From assembly GCA_036365455.1 (NCBI GenBank), contig JAWQUS010000010.1:17718501-17782500 (forward strand): a stretch of DNA of 64,000 bases. Reading direction: 5' to 3'. Both the position numbers and the translations under genes were made by a program. This DNA comes from Macrosoma leucophasiata. Lineage: Eukaryota > Arthropoda > Insecta > Lepidoptera > Hedylidae. The first letter of the stretch is position 1, and the number at the start of each line of letters is the position of its first letter. Shown one piece after another: positions 23,098-34,979 of the stretch. The notes beneath the pieces are model-generated. The model had not been told where the DNA came from. It was given only the letters and a program-made list of their open reading frames with translations, and did not search any database.

Positions 23098-23311
23098 GAT
23101 GTTTCAAATGACTTGTTTCTTGGCCCTGTAATTTGCGGCACAGAGGCATAACACCTAGAGTCTCAGAAGTGGTAACGCATCTGCATTTTGACCTTGGTCT
23201 TTGTGTGGGTGTCCATAGGCTGCAGTCATCACTTAACATCAATGTGAACTGCACTTAACATCAATGTGAACTGCATGCATGTTTGCCACTTCCATCACAT
23301 AAAAAAATAAA
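23098..23311 (+). repeat. Family A repeat, 5'-truncated with target duplication
   Basis: Truncated at the 5' side (recognisable from ggccctgtaatttgcgg) and ending cacataaaaaaataaa. The 11-bp sequence gaagcgaaagt flanks it at 23087-23097 and 23312-23322. This supports A-tailed retroposition for family A. A 20-bp piece (cacttaacatcaatgtgaac) is repeated in tandem inside. Confidence 0.65.
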
Positions 23312-23326
23312 GAAGCGAAAGTTGAA

Positions 23327-23670
23327 GCGCGCATGGCCCGGCGGCTGGTGTTGATCATAAGCGGTCTACTCGGTTAAACAATACGGGCGCGGTCGGGTAG
23401 AGTGATGGATGACCGCTAGTGGCAAATTAAATGAGCGTTTCCGTGCTTCGGAGGGCACGTTCAGCCGTCGGTCCCGGTTGCTATCGATAGATAGCAGTCG
23501 TTAAACCTTGTCGGAGGCCTTATGGGCGAAAACATCCGACAGCGGGTTGGCCACTAACCCACCCACCTCCACCAATCCGCATTCAAGCAGCGTGGTGGAG
23601 TAAGCTCCAGGCATTCCCCAAAAAGGGGAGAGACTCGTGCCCAGCAGTGGTATAATGGGTTGCAATTATT
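23327..23670 (+). mobile_element. 5S rRNA-like SINE
   Basis: The head reads gcgcgcatggcccggcggct, then cggttaaacaatacgggcgc, ggtcgggtagagtgatggat and gaccgctag. This follows the 3' half of animal 5S rRNA, including the internal control region 'ggatgggtgaccgc'. The tail gcccagcagtggtataatgg ends in attattatt. Copies at 29436 and 43386 are better preserved. Confidence 0.6.
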
Positions 23671-23699
23671 ATTGTGACTTATTAAGCTTTAAAGTGCCA

Positions 23700-25740
23700 A
23701 TTTTCGTTAGAGTCAAGTGTGCCCCCGTACCACCTAAACGGTTGTTGTAAGAAATTCAAACGTTATGCCAATAGTAGCTATATATAATGAAATTAAAAGG
23801 AAAACTGTCACACTTAAGTTGGCTTTACAAGTTTGCGAGTAATAGTCGACCAAATGTATTTTACTCGAAAATTAATAACTCCTACTAATATTTATTCATT
23901 TTTCTCATTTTATCTTTTACTCTGTAACTACGGAACCCTACACTGCGCGTGGCCCGACACGTACTTGACCGGTTTTTTTTAGATTACCTACCGTTGGCTG
24001 AAAACCCTATAAATTAACTTACGGTTATCTTAGTTACTAGGTAGGTATTGTATTTAGTTTATTTAATTAACATAAATATTATTTGTTTTCCTGCAAAACT
24101 TGTCTAGTTTCAAGATACTTAAGATTCCGAAATCTAGTGCAATAAGGTTGTTGGAAAGTAAAGCAACAAGGATTATTAAATGCTAATGAATAAACACACC
24201 GAACGGAAACATCTGCGATAATGCGATCATTACTGTTCAACTATTCGAGATACGAACACTATTGCAGATGATAAAAGACCGCCACCTGTTTTGTGAAGAA
24301 GTTACCTATCAAACAACTATAGCATCCACAATATCAACTTGTGTGGCAAAATTATCTATACAAAATCAAAATCGGTAGCTCTTGATAAGTGAGTAACAAC
24401 CAAATTTAGATTAAAATTACGAAGATAAAACACCATGATATGTTTAAGATAAATATTAATATGATCGCGTCGGCAACATCTGTTATTCTTTTAAAATAAA
24501 ACAACAGTATAATTTTATAACTGGTTACAATACATTGTCGAATACCTAAATTCATAATGAGGATTTTATGAGCATCTAAACTGTGTTAGTTATATTAACA
24601 AAATTAATAATATTTTATAACGAGATTCACGTTAACATTGTGCCGAGCTTGAATAAAAAAACCATTTGATCATTTCTATTAATAGTTTTACATTTACGAC
24701 GCCTCATATGATTGCATTTTAGCTGTATTTGATGAACAACGCGCAATAGTCCTTGAATAATTGACACAAAACAGAAAACAATCTATTTCTGGGGTAGCTT
24801 TGCAGAGGTATTTGTGACTATTGAGCCTTAGACTGGGAGTTTTAAAATAGTTGAAATAAGTGCAAAATTATCAGTATCATTAAATCAAAGTATAGCAGCT
24901 AAAACATAGTTTGGAAGTGGCAGACTGAATACGTATTACGAGTACAAGGCGAAGCGACGGCAGTGCGTCGTTGGAATTTTCTTGAAAAGGACAGTGCAAG
25001 ACGTGAGTTGTGTTCCGACAACTAAAGGGTTGACTTTATTAACGCGACAATGGAGTAAAAAGAAAACGTTGCAGCATATCGCAGTGTGACACGAATTTAT
25101 GGGTATGGCTATATATACGACATAACTAAATAGGCTATCATTGTGGTAAATCCCCGCATCTTCGGAACACATATCTGCATTTTTAACTCTGATTTTCGTG
25201 TAGATTTGCCTATTGGCTGTAATATTCACCTATAATTCACGTGAACTGCATGCTTGTTGTCATTATTACTTATTATATAATTTATTTATTTTACACTAAA
25301 TGTATGTTAGATGCGCCTCTCCCCGTCTGGACTCTCTGTCTCCCCTAGTACGATCCGCGAGTTGTTATTCCAGTTATCGACAACCGATGACTCCAACCAC
25401 AGTTGCGGGTGGCGGTGCTTATTGTATAATGTCTTAGCTTCCTCAGTAACGCTCTAAGATTCGGACTTAAAGGGGCCTCCTTTAATCAGTTGCTGAAATA
25501 TTTAGGCCGAACTATTCTGCACTCGTCAATTTCCCTGTGAAGTAGAATACTCTAAACTAAAAGACCGTTAGGTGACGTTTAACATGAAATTAACAACGCG
25601 AATTTTCGTACTGTGTGTGTTAAAAGCGCGCGTTTGTCTCTAACTGCCAGTTTAATTATTTTTTTTTATCGACTGTAATGCTGGAGATCTTAATACTCTG
25701 GACCCCGGTAACTACACCCTTTTCAAATGTTTAATACTCC
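23700..25740. other. AT-rich intergenic DNA
   Basis: Apart from the 'cggaaccctacactgcgcgt' repeat end at 23918-23982 I see no feature. A somewhat GC-richer block at 25310-25480 has no clear coding frame. Confidence 0.45.
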
Positions 25741-25760
25741 TATTCAACTTATATATCCAA

Positions 25761-25848
25761 TTCTATAATTGGATATATAAGTATATCCAATTATAGAATA
25801 TATATATCGTACCTATTATGTAGGCGATCCGCCTACATAATAGGTACG
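25761..25848. repeat. Two adjacent perfect hairpins
   Basis: Hairpin 1: arms ttctataattggatata (25761-25777) and its reverse complement (25782-25798), 4-base loop. Hairpin 2: cgtacctattatgtaggcg (25808-25826) and its reverse complement (25830-25848), 3-base loop. They are 9 bp apart. Confidence 0.85.
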
Positions 25849-26117
25849 AGCAATTAAAAAAGCTTAACTTCAATCGCATAGGCGTGAGTGGTGTGACCAA
25901 AGCTTAAAGTTAGTGCATGGCAGGCGTCTCGCTGTATTGATTCAATGCTTTGCCTAATACATTTTTAAACACCTCTAGATATTTACGTTACATTTTATGT
26001 AGGTAAATAATTTTATATGAGTACAAGATTAATGAACCCTGTAAATGCATGTTCAAACACTCACGATAAGCCATTTACGTTCCATCTTACATTACCTACC
26101 TAACGACAGAGACATAG

Positions 26118-26217
26118 AGCGACACTGGGAAACTTTCAAAAAATCCCAATAGCACATCCGGGGATCGATCTCAGGACTGCAGTAGTGGCTTGCTACCACT
26201 AAACTATGGTGGCAGTA
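26118..26217 (-). mobile_element. SINE family B head fragment
   Basis: On the minus strand: ccaccatagtttagtggtag (A-box region), gatcgatccccgg (B-box region), then ctattgggattttttgaaa, which also occurs in the family B body. The 3' part is missing. Confidence 0.5.
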
Positions 26218-26872
26218 AATTAATATAGAACAAAATTAGGTATCTATAGGGTACATATAAACTAAGCTTCGGGCAGCAAAAGGTTAGCTCTGTCCGTCTT
26301 CAATTCTTCAAGTAGGTCAAACATAAATTGATCGGGTCATATGTGGTTAACTTACCTAGCGATGTTATAATCGTTTTCACCCCTGAACCTCAAACAAAGA
26401 CCTCTATTAATATTGTCCAATTTGAATCGGTGGGGCCACTAATTGATAAAGCTTAAGCGACCCTACTCACAGACCATGCTAAATTACTAATGATCCATCG
26501 CTAATTCACCCATGGGATCTGAATATGACTTCTATTGCATGTTTAGCAACCGGCAGTCCGTATTAAAATGATTTGTGTGAATACATTATATTTTCAGTTA
26601 CTGTCTTGGGGGTTATTTTACGTAAAGTTCCTCTCAGCAGGAGTTATAACAACGCTTTAACTACTTTTATTATTTTTATCTTAAAAATTGTTCAATTTCG
26701 TATGAGTTAGTTCGTGGTTACTACAGTATACTGCAAAACTGCAGCATGTCCTACGCGAAACGGATAGGAACCAATATTCCTTTATATATTAACATTTGGC
26801 AATTAATTACTTATAACGTTTGAATACAACGAAAATGGAATATGAAAAAATGGAAGTAACAATCCCATTTTC

Positions 26873-27157
26873 TCTTTTTTTTGTCATGGCATTGGCAAAC
26901 AAGCGTGCAGTTCACATTGATGTTAAGTGATAACTGCAGCCTATAGACACTTACACAAAGACCAAAGTCACAATGCAGATGCGTTGCCACTCCTGTGGCC
27001 TAAGGTGTTATGCTTCTGTGCCGGAAATTACAGGGTCGTACATTACCACCTGACCGGAACACGATAGTGCTTAACACTACCATTTAGTGGCAAGTATCTT
27101 AGCTAATGCGGTGGTGCCTACGCCCGCGAGCTCTGTCACTGAAGCTCTACCACCAGT
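26873..27157 (-). repeat. Family A repeat, full length
   Basis: Runs from tgtcatggcattggcaaac (3' end) to ctctaccaccagt (5' end). Sequence close to the family consensus. Confidence 0.7.
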
Positions 27158-27169
27158 AAACCTCTCTTT

Positions 27170-28570
27170 CTTATTGTCAGCTTTTTGTTTAACAGACTTA
27201 TCTAATAGATATGAATAAAATTGTTTTCTGTCATTAAATTTACCTACGCGTTTATTCTTATTAATTGTAAGCATATAGGTATACATCTTTTTTGAACGAC
27301 AATGTCGTTAATCTCCAAGTAATGTATTTTACTTCATAACATGTGAACTCTAAATGCGCGAATAATTGATCGGATTTTAATAGATATTAAAACTTTCCTT
27401 CATTAGCTTCACTGCAAAATAATTACTAGGAGCACGAGCATCGACCATTCCACTCGGCAATTCAGCCGATCATAAAATTGTGACATCACGCCTCAACGAT
27501 TACAAGGCACGTAATCTTTGTCAGCGTGTTAAACTTTGACCGAATTATCGTATCGGGGGATGCGTTCACATCGTTAAATTATCTCGTATTACAATAAATA
27601 TGTCGGTGTATGGTGCTTTACCGATATGTTTGGCGACAAGGCGGGCCGTGCCGAATGGTAATAGACCGTGCAATTGTAGGGTAGGCATCCAACGCTCCGC
27701 TTGTTGTGTGGCTCTCTCCATCATTTTTCGGCATAAACTTTGCTCATTGTCTGTTGACCGCTCTTTATTGATTTATTGGTTGACGTTGTTCATGTTAACG
27801 AATGTTATAAGTGGTATGAAATATGGTTTTGAAATAAAAAAAACTGTTTGTTAAATATTGCTTGGTATTTGTTTACGATCAGTATTGTAAATATTAGTAG
27901 TCAATGACAAACGGCGTATGCGTAGCATTTAATTAGGTATTTGACACCAAATATTTGTGATACTTACTAGGAGGTATTGTGATCATACATTAGGTATGAC
28001 TTTGTAATTTTAGGCGACGCAAAACGTCGGATGAGTGGCAACACGTTTGTGATAAGGCATTCTGTTTTTTTCACATGTCTAGACTATCTAAGTATAAATT
28101 GCAGTAGGCACCAACCTATTCACTTACCATCAATGGGACGAACTTTAAGTTTATTTTCTTATAAAAATGTGTTCATGTGGGGGCTGTTTAGCTCTTTACT
28201 AATTTGTAAGTTGAGCCGGTTAAAACAAGTTCTTATGTATTTAAAAAGTATAAACATATTTATTTTAAGAATGCCCATATATATTTGCCATATTTTACAC
28301 GTAGTAGCTACCATGCGTAATGTTTGGTACGATTAATGTTTTTTTTAATGAATACATAATTATATGTAAATTATAACAACCGGATGAACAGTTTGTAGGC
28401 AAAACCTGTTTCAAATATATTACCTTCGTAATTTAAAAATAAAATATATCTACCGATTGTATGATAAAAGCTGCTGTTACATGTTTAAACATCATCCAAT
28501 TATAATAAAATCAGCGTGTAATTGTCACGTTACATGGATTTTGATCATATTGCGCAAAAGTTGAGACCAC
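27170..28570. other. AT-rich intergenic DNA, no gene seen
   Basis: Open frames at 27600-27854 and 28031-28336 have compositions expected by chance in AT-rich DNA. No repeat is recognised. Confidence 0.4.
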
Positions 28571-28571
28571 A

Positions 28572-29073
28572 CGAAATAGTGGTTGCAGCCTATAGGCATC
28601 TACTTATACAATAACCAGAAATCATACAGACGCGGTGCCAACCCTGAGACCTTAGTTGTTAAATCCAGTGGCGTAGCTATAGGCATCGGGTGCCACCCGC
28701 TTGGGGGTGACACCCTCTCTTAAATATCCAAAATTTGAGCTGTTGTGTGAGGGACGTGAAAGAACAACAAAAACTCACTTTCATATTTATTATACCAGGG
28801 GCCGCCGGAGACAGAGACTTTGCTCAAATAGGGAGCACAACGGTGGAGAATGGAGAATTAAGATAAAAAAGAATATTTGTGAATATTTCCTTTTTTTGGC
28901 ACATGCGCCCCGGGTGCCACCCATTTTAGCTACGCCACTGGTAAAATCTCTATGAAAGTTATTACGGTGCCATATATAATATTATCATTTAACTCCCATT
29001 TAGCGGCAAGTACATTAGGTAATGCAATGGTGCATACGCCCGCGAGCTCCGTCACTGGAGCTCTACCACCAGT
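28572..29073 (-). repeat. Family A repeat split by a hAT MITE
   Basis: Left part 28572-28665 (gtggttgcagcctatagg to ttgttaaatc) and right part from 28941 to 29073 (ctctaccaccagt) align with one continuous family A copy once 28666-28940 is removed. Confidence 0.65.
28666..28940. mobile_element. hAT-type MITE
   Basis: Terminal inverted repeats cagtggcgtagcta and tagctacgccactg, followed inward by cgggtgccaccc on both sides. The 8-bp flanks gttaaatc and gtaaaatc differ at one position. No transposase is encoded. Confidence 0.75.
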
Positions 29074-29435
29074 AAAATGTAATTAAATAAATATAAAATC
29101 AGCGTGCAATGGTCATTTTACATAGGTAGATTTTGAATATATTGCGCAAAAGTCGAGAACACGCGAATAAGTGGTGAATGCACAAAAAGTAAATTTCTTT
29201 TCTTTGTTCCTTAGAGTGTTATACGGAACACAATCCTGTGTCTGTTCAAGACAAAGGCATCAAGCTAAGCGCCAGATAAAAGGCATTTGTTTGTTTTTTG
29301 TCAAGCAACTAGCAAAGGAAACTATCTTTGTTTACAAATGCCAGTGAAGCGAAAGCCTTTACGTAAATAAAAGTAGAAGTAGTTTTGTTTAGTTTACATT
29401 ACACTACTGTTGTATTGTATTTTGGTGTGTATTAT

Positions 29436-29803
29436 AATAATAATAATAATGGCAACCCATTATACGTCCCACTGCTGGGCACGAGTCTCTCCCCTTTTTG
29501 GGGGGAGGCCTGGAGCTTACTCCACCACGCTGCTCCAATGCGGATTGGTGGAGGTGGGTGGGTTAGTGGCCAACCTACTGTCGGATGTTTTCAAACCGCC
29601 CATAAGGCCTCCGACAAGGTTTAACGACTGCTATCCATCGATAGCAACCGGGATCGACGGCTTAACGTGCCCTCCGAAGCACGGAAACGCGCATTTAATT
29701 TGCCACTAGCGGTCACCCATCACACTACCCGACCGCGCCCGTAGTGCTTAACCGAGCAGATCGCTTACGATCTACACCAGCCGCTGGGCCATGCGCGCTT
29801 CCA
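29436..29803 (-). mobile_element. 5S rRNA-like SINE with 13-bp target duplication
   Basis: Minus-strand copy of the element described at 23327. The flanking duplication tggtgtgtattat (29423-29435 and 29804-29816) is exact. The 3' tail is (att)n on its own strand and the body is well preserved, so this is a fairly young insertion. Confidence 0.8.
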
Positions 29804-30179
29804 TGGTGTGTATTATTAGTAGCCAAATCGATATTTATTGGGCATGCATCGAATTCTTCACAAATTTTCTGTGAGGTTTTGGAATTCACGAAGAAAAATA
29901 TGAAATAAGTAAACTGAGATGACTTATAATAAACTTGGCTCAATAAAGGGGTTAAGTGTTTTATGAAATGTGATATTTATTAAAAAGTAGCTGTACCGCC
30001 GATCTTCTAAATAATATAATATTTTTTTTATATTTTCTCTTGACAATTACAAACACATGAAAGAAAGATTTATCCAATTTGGTGCAGTCATTTGAAAGTT
30101 ATGCTCGTTCAAACTTTTCGGAGATTCATTTTTATTTATACAGATTAGCACACGTTTTATTATAATTCTTACCTAAGTA

Positions 30180-30500
30180 GCCTCGGTAGCCTAGTGGTAG
30201 CAGGCCACTACTACTACGCTGAGGTCCTGGGTTCGATTCCCGGGTAGGGGGTTATCAGAGATAATGGTGAAAAAAAAGCCTTTATCTCTGGTTCTATTGG
30301 TATTTTTCCATTTTCTGGAAATTTCCCAGTACCTCAAAGTTTGGTAATGTGCCCGGAGATGTCAACAGGCTCGCCACCTGTTACATGGGCCAAAACGTAA
30401 CCGGCGAATCGTGGGTGTTTGCATGTATGCTTGAATGCATGCATTTACCTCTGCCTACCCCTTCGGGGATTACAGGCGTGAAGTTACGTACGAAGTTACG
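30180..30500 (+). mobile_element. tRNA-derived SINE family B, full length
   Basis: The head gcctcggtagcctagtggta (A box) and ctgggttcgattcccgggta (B box) have the spacing of Pol III tRNA promoters. The body includes tttggtaatgtgcccggaga and the end gattacaggcgtgaagttac. The 12-bp target duplication cttacctaagta is exact at 30168-30179 and 30501-30512. Confidence 0.85.
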
Positions 30501-30519
30501 CTTACCTAAGTAAATATTT

Positions 30520-32300
30520 GACACAAAAATGGTGAGGTGTTATATTCCTCAAATTCCCCTGAACGGACCAAGAGAAAAGGACCAAGAATCTGTTTGTTAT
30601 ATGCAATGGATCCAACGTTCTAGACGTCTGGAGTGTTAAGTCAAGAAAATATATTTATCCACGAAATGTTTCTAAAGTAGTTTAATAAATCTATGGTTTC
30701 TATCATAGATTTATTATACTACTTTCTTTATGCTTATTTTAAAAAATTTAAACTATACACGATTAACATCCCTGATAAAAACAACGGTGTTAGCTTTTTA
30801 TTCTGAAGTGGCAATGGAATCTATTTGTAGTGCCATTGAAAACACAAAGCATCGACAACAATGTATTGCTGACTGAACAAATAAATAAATAATCATCCTC
30901 GGCAAAATAAATAAATAATGCCTACTGTGGCCAGTTATTGGTCACTGTTGCTACAGTAGCGCTAACAAAAGAGACCAATAAATCCTAATACAGTACCATG
31001 TCACCGCATTTGTTACGCAATTAATGGAAAACTGGACATTGGATATTATAAATAACCGTGAGCATGTGGATATTGACAATGATATTCATTTTATAGGAGA
31101 CCAGTGAGAAATGTTGCTGTGAAGTCACTTGGTTAAATGCTGGTAGGTATAATATATGAAGTTTGGTTGTATGGTAAACTTAAAGAAACATAAAATTATT
31201 GTTTATTCTAGGATGTAGATAGTATGGGTAAAATTGCCAGTTTGGGCTATGATTAATGTAATTACCTACATTTGTTGATTTCACATTGTAATTCAATAAA
31301 GTATGAACTTTGGTCATCCTATTCCTTATGAATCCAACTTAAAAACTAATAAAAGTAGGAAGTATCTATTATTAATGAAAAAACTAACGTATTATTATTA
31401 TCAATGAAAAATATAAATAGGTATTTTACCTATTTTACTATTCCACGGGTTCAAAATTAGCTTAGATGAAAGTAAGAATGTGTTATAAAAACAATAAAAT
31501 GCAGAAATGTCCAAGTCACGAATATCACGTACGCTTTTAAGTAAGTATTAAAGGATCATTAGCTTGTCATTCGACAGTACCTGCCTATTCATTATCTTGT
31601 CAAAATATTTCGTTGAACCATATTTTTTTCTAGAATAGTTTCGTGAATTTGTTCGATTGTTGGCGTACAATAGTGACGTCTCTATATTCGCAACAAAGAG
31701 ATACATTTGTCATTGTCCATTAGGCGATATTGTTGGGAAACATGTAAAATATTTAAGGCATACTTGTTTTCACTATGATTCCAATTATATGACAGTTGTT
31801 AATAATCTGTGGGGAGATTTTCATAGTTTTTCAGTCCTTCTGGTAGCTTATCTTATTCTGATAGCTTGGTTAAGAAAGAAAGGACATTTTAAAAGATTAG
31901 ATATCTAACTATAGTAACTATAGAAGAGAAATAATTATGAAGTACTTAAGTATTGTTTTACATAATAATAATAACTGACACAGACAGGAGACGAATTTGG
32001 GATAGGGATTACATAGCTCGCATTCGTTAATGCACAATGCAGGTATCTGAATAGGTACCCTAGTTAACTACCGATCAACTTAAAATGTAGTGATAACACC
32101 TTCCTAGTTCATATCTGGATCATATAAGAGAAAATACCTAGCTCAGGTTGAAATAGTGCATACCTAAAAGATAAGAACATGCAAATATTTAGAAATTGAT
32201 AAGATAGTTTACATTCGTAGAGGAAAAAAATGAACACATTTTTTTCTTAAACCAATTTTAAGTAGGTGGGTATGTCATTTTCCTGATAAATTGTTGTCTA
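30520..32300. other. AT-rich intergenic DNA with a hairpin
   Basis: A hairpin at about 30673-30726 pairs aataaatctatg with catagatttatt and continues to aaagtagt/actacttt. No gene or other repeat is recognised. Confidence 0.45.
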
Positions 32301-32310
32301 CTCGTAGATA

Positions 32311-32472
32311 ACGGCCCTGTAATTTCTGGCACAGAGGCATAACACCTTAGGCCTCAAGAGTGGTAACGCATCTGCATTTTGACCTTGGTCTTCGTGTGGG
32401 TGTCTATAGGCTGCAATCATCACTTAACATCGATGTGAGCTGCATTGTTTGCCACTTCCATTACATAAAAAA
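32311..32472 (+). repeat. Family A repeat, 5'-truncated
   Basis: Starts acggccctgtaatttctggc and ends ccacttccattacataaaaa. Confidence 0.7.
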
Positions 32473-32479
32473 GTGCTTA

Positions 32480-33530
32480 TACCTACAATTTAAGCTGCTA
32501 AGTAACTGGAAATCTCAATTTTGTTACACAGTTTTTACTATCTCAAAGAACATATATAACACAATCTTGAAAAAATCCTGTCTGCTAACAAATAATATAC
32601 TTTCACTTCTCACGAATTCGTATCACCTATGTTATCTATAGGTGCGAATGTAGGTAACGTTAGGCAACACCGCCCAAGAGTACAACACTGAATACAGCAT
32701 GAAATAAAAATCGCATTGTAATCCGGTATTGGCTGTAGATAAGGAGGGTTTGTGACAAGGCAAGAATTATGTGCTCCAGAGGGCAATTTTTCTTTCCCGG
32801 GATTTATTCTCGTAATTTATAGAGGATCTGCCTGTATCTGGACTAACCCGGTTGGCTCTGGCGACGCTTGCAATTGCGGGAATTACACCTTATGTCCTAA
32901 TTAATAGGCGTACCTAACAATATTCTGGAATTGTGACTGAATTTTGCTGAACGCGGATTTTGCGTGTATGGATTTAATTAATAAGTATTAGGTACCTACC
33001 CTAATTTAATTCTGTATTTATTATTGGTATAAAAGTAACGAATGGGATTTTTCAGATAGGTGATCCCTTAGTATCATTTTTTTTTCATGTAATATGTACC
33101 TATATCAATTAGCGAATAAATACATAACTATTAAGTAGTCTTTGTACGTTTTATTAAACTTATTTAAATAAATTATGCATTATTCAATTACATTATACGC
33201 ATATGTCAATTACATTTTAATAAAATATTATATGTGTGGTTACTACTGTAAATATAGGCATATTTGAAATACTGAAAAATAACTTTTATGTTTAAAGTAC
33301 TTATTTGTAAACATAAGTTATACTAAGCTTACTTTCCAGTATATTGTAATAAAACGTGAACCAGCATAATCCACACAATCCTGACACAACACAAAACGTA
33401 TTCGAATTGGTTAAATATTGACACGAATGCGTAATCTATGCGTGTAATCATAGTACTGGCATACAAATGCGTCTCACGTAGAAATTTGACACGTAAAATT
33501 TTTGGCAAACGTGCCCCGCAATGAATTGTC
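32480..33530. other. AT-rich intergenic DNA, nothing recognised
   Basis: No repeat end, splice-bounded frame or RNA gene could be picked out. Confidence 0.4.
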
Positions 33531-34780
33531 GGTGCCAAAAATGTCTCCGGGAGAAGCGTCGAGAGTCGGCTTAATACCGGTCCCCACCCCTCGGCCGCAG
33601 TCGTAAATTTAGGGTTTCATAAAACCAGATCCGAGATAAGACACAGTGTGGAGAGAGCGTCCCGGATCAAGCGAACCTTCGAACCCGCACCACATAGACA
33701 ATAAAAATAACGCCAGCGCATCTGCGGATACCATTTTACATCGGTGTCTCGAAATTTGTCGTGTTTACATAAAATACGCCCCGACGATAGCGATCGAGGA
33801 TTCACCAGAATTCGTGACGAAAAAAGAAATATGTCATTTGCGAACGCTAGCCGCAATACGAAACCGCGCCGAAGCCTAGCAGAAAAAAGAAACAACTGTC
33901 AAGAGGCTCACAAAAGCGCATTATAATTTTAACAAGTTACCGAATTGTTCTGCTATTATGAGGCGTGTATTATGCTTTTCATCCATAGTGAGGGTATTTG
34001 GGCGCCTTTGTGGCTCGGTATTGACAAATAACTGAGATTTACGTTCAAACCAAAAATAATGCAGGATTAGTACGCTGAAGTAAAACTTTTTTTGGAGCTG
34101 CTTTGTAGCATGGCGCCACTAGTCTGATATTGCACTAATCCTCGCTAGGTCGGCCCGCATCCCGAGCGGTGTCGGTGGAAGTATTGAAAATAGCTCAAGT
34201 GGAAGTTTCAATACAGTTGCGAAGTAGGGAAAGCAGTTTGCGTAACTATCCACTAGACTAAGCATATTGATACCACGAGAACAAAGGCGGCTTCTTCTTG
34301 CGTAATTAAAACTTGAATAGTTGTTTGTCCGACGAGCGTTTGCACCCCGAAGATGTTATCTGATTAGACGTGTTCAAGTGGTCGATTCTGTTACCTCTGA
34401 CTTATAAAATTTACATCGAAACGTCGTATTGCTGGGAACGGGTTGTAGGCACAGCGACGTGTCGGGGACATATATTTAAAGCTTCAGTAGATAGGGGTGC
34501 AATAATTTTGACAATGACTAGCAGCCTTACCCGGGCGAGGCGTAGGCGCGGGGCGGACGCGGGGCGCGGGGGGCAATCTGCGCACTAAATCACGCTACGA
34601 ATAAAATTTATGGCGCCGAGATAAAAACTCGCAGCTTTTCTCTTTTACGTTCCTTCCCCCGTCCACCCCGCCCGCTCTCGGCTCCCGCGCGGAAAATCCA
34701 TAGGGATTTTTCCAAGTGTTCCGGCGACGGCGTGTGTGGGGTCGAAACGATTTTGTTTTATGCTTATTGCTCGCTGCGAT
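33530..34780. promoter_or_regulatory. CpG-rich non-repetitive blocks, possible regulatory DNA
   Basis: 33540-33900 and 34500-34780 are CpG-rich, free of repeats recognised here and without a credible long frame. The second block has gcggggcggacgcggggcgc and then aaatttatggcgccgagata. They could be promoter, enhancer or untranslated exon, but no start or splice site is decisive. Confidence 0.3.
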
Positions 34781-34979
34781 GTTTTGTTTGCTAAGTTGCA
34801 CAGATAAGGGATAGGTACGGAGATTGTCTTCGGCTGGACGTATACGATATTGGCCTGGAGTGACATCGTCATCGCTGTTTAGGGTGTTTGGTATCATGAC
34901 TTCGCTTATTAAGAGCTTTAAACATATTTGGTCTGTGAGAATCCCTTTCTTCTTATTAGATAGTAAATACATTTAAAAA

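Noticed and set aside
26118..26217. Minus-strand tRNA gene
   Set aside because: Only A-box and B-box-like regions are present, without a closed acceptor stem, and SINE body text follows.
27077..27286. 69-codon minus-strand frame
   Set aside because: Its second half is the translated 5' end of a family A repeat (GGRASVTELAGVGTTALA), which recurs in other copies.
29410..29709. 99-codon frame, also seen at 43475-43735
   Set aside because: Translation of a 5S-like SINE; both copies give the same text because they are the same repeat.
34595..34972. 125-codon minus-strand frame
   Set aside because: Crosses the edge of a CpG-rich block; overlapping frames are equally open and no domain is visible.
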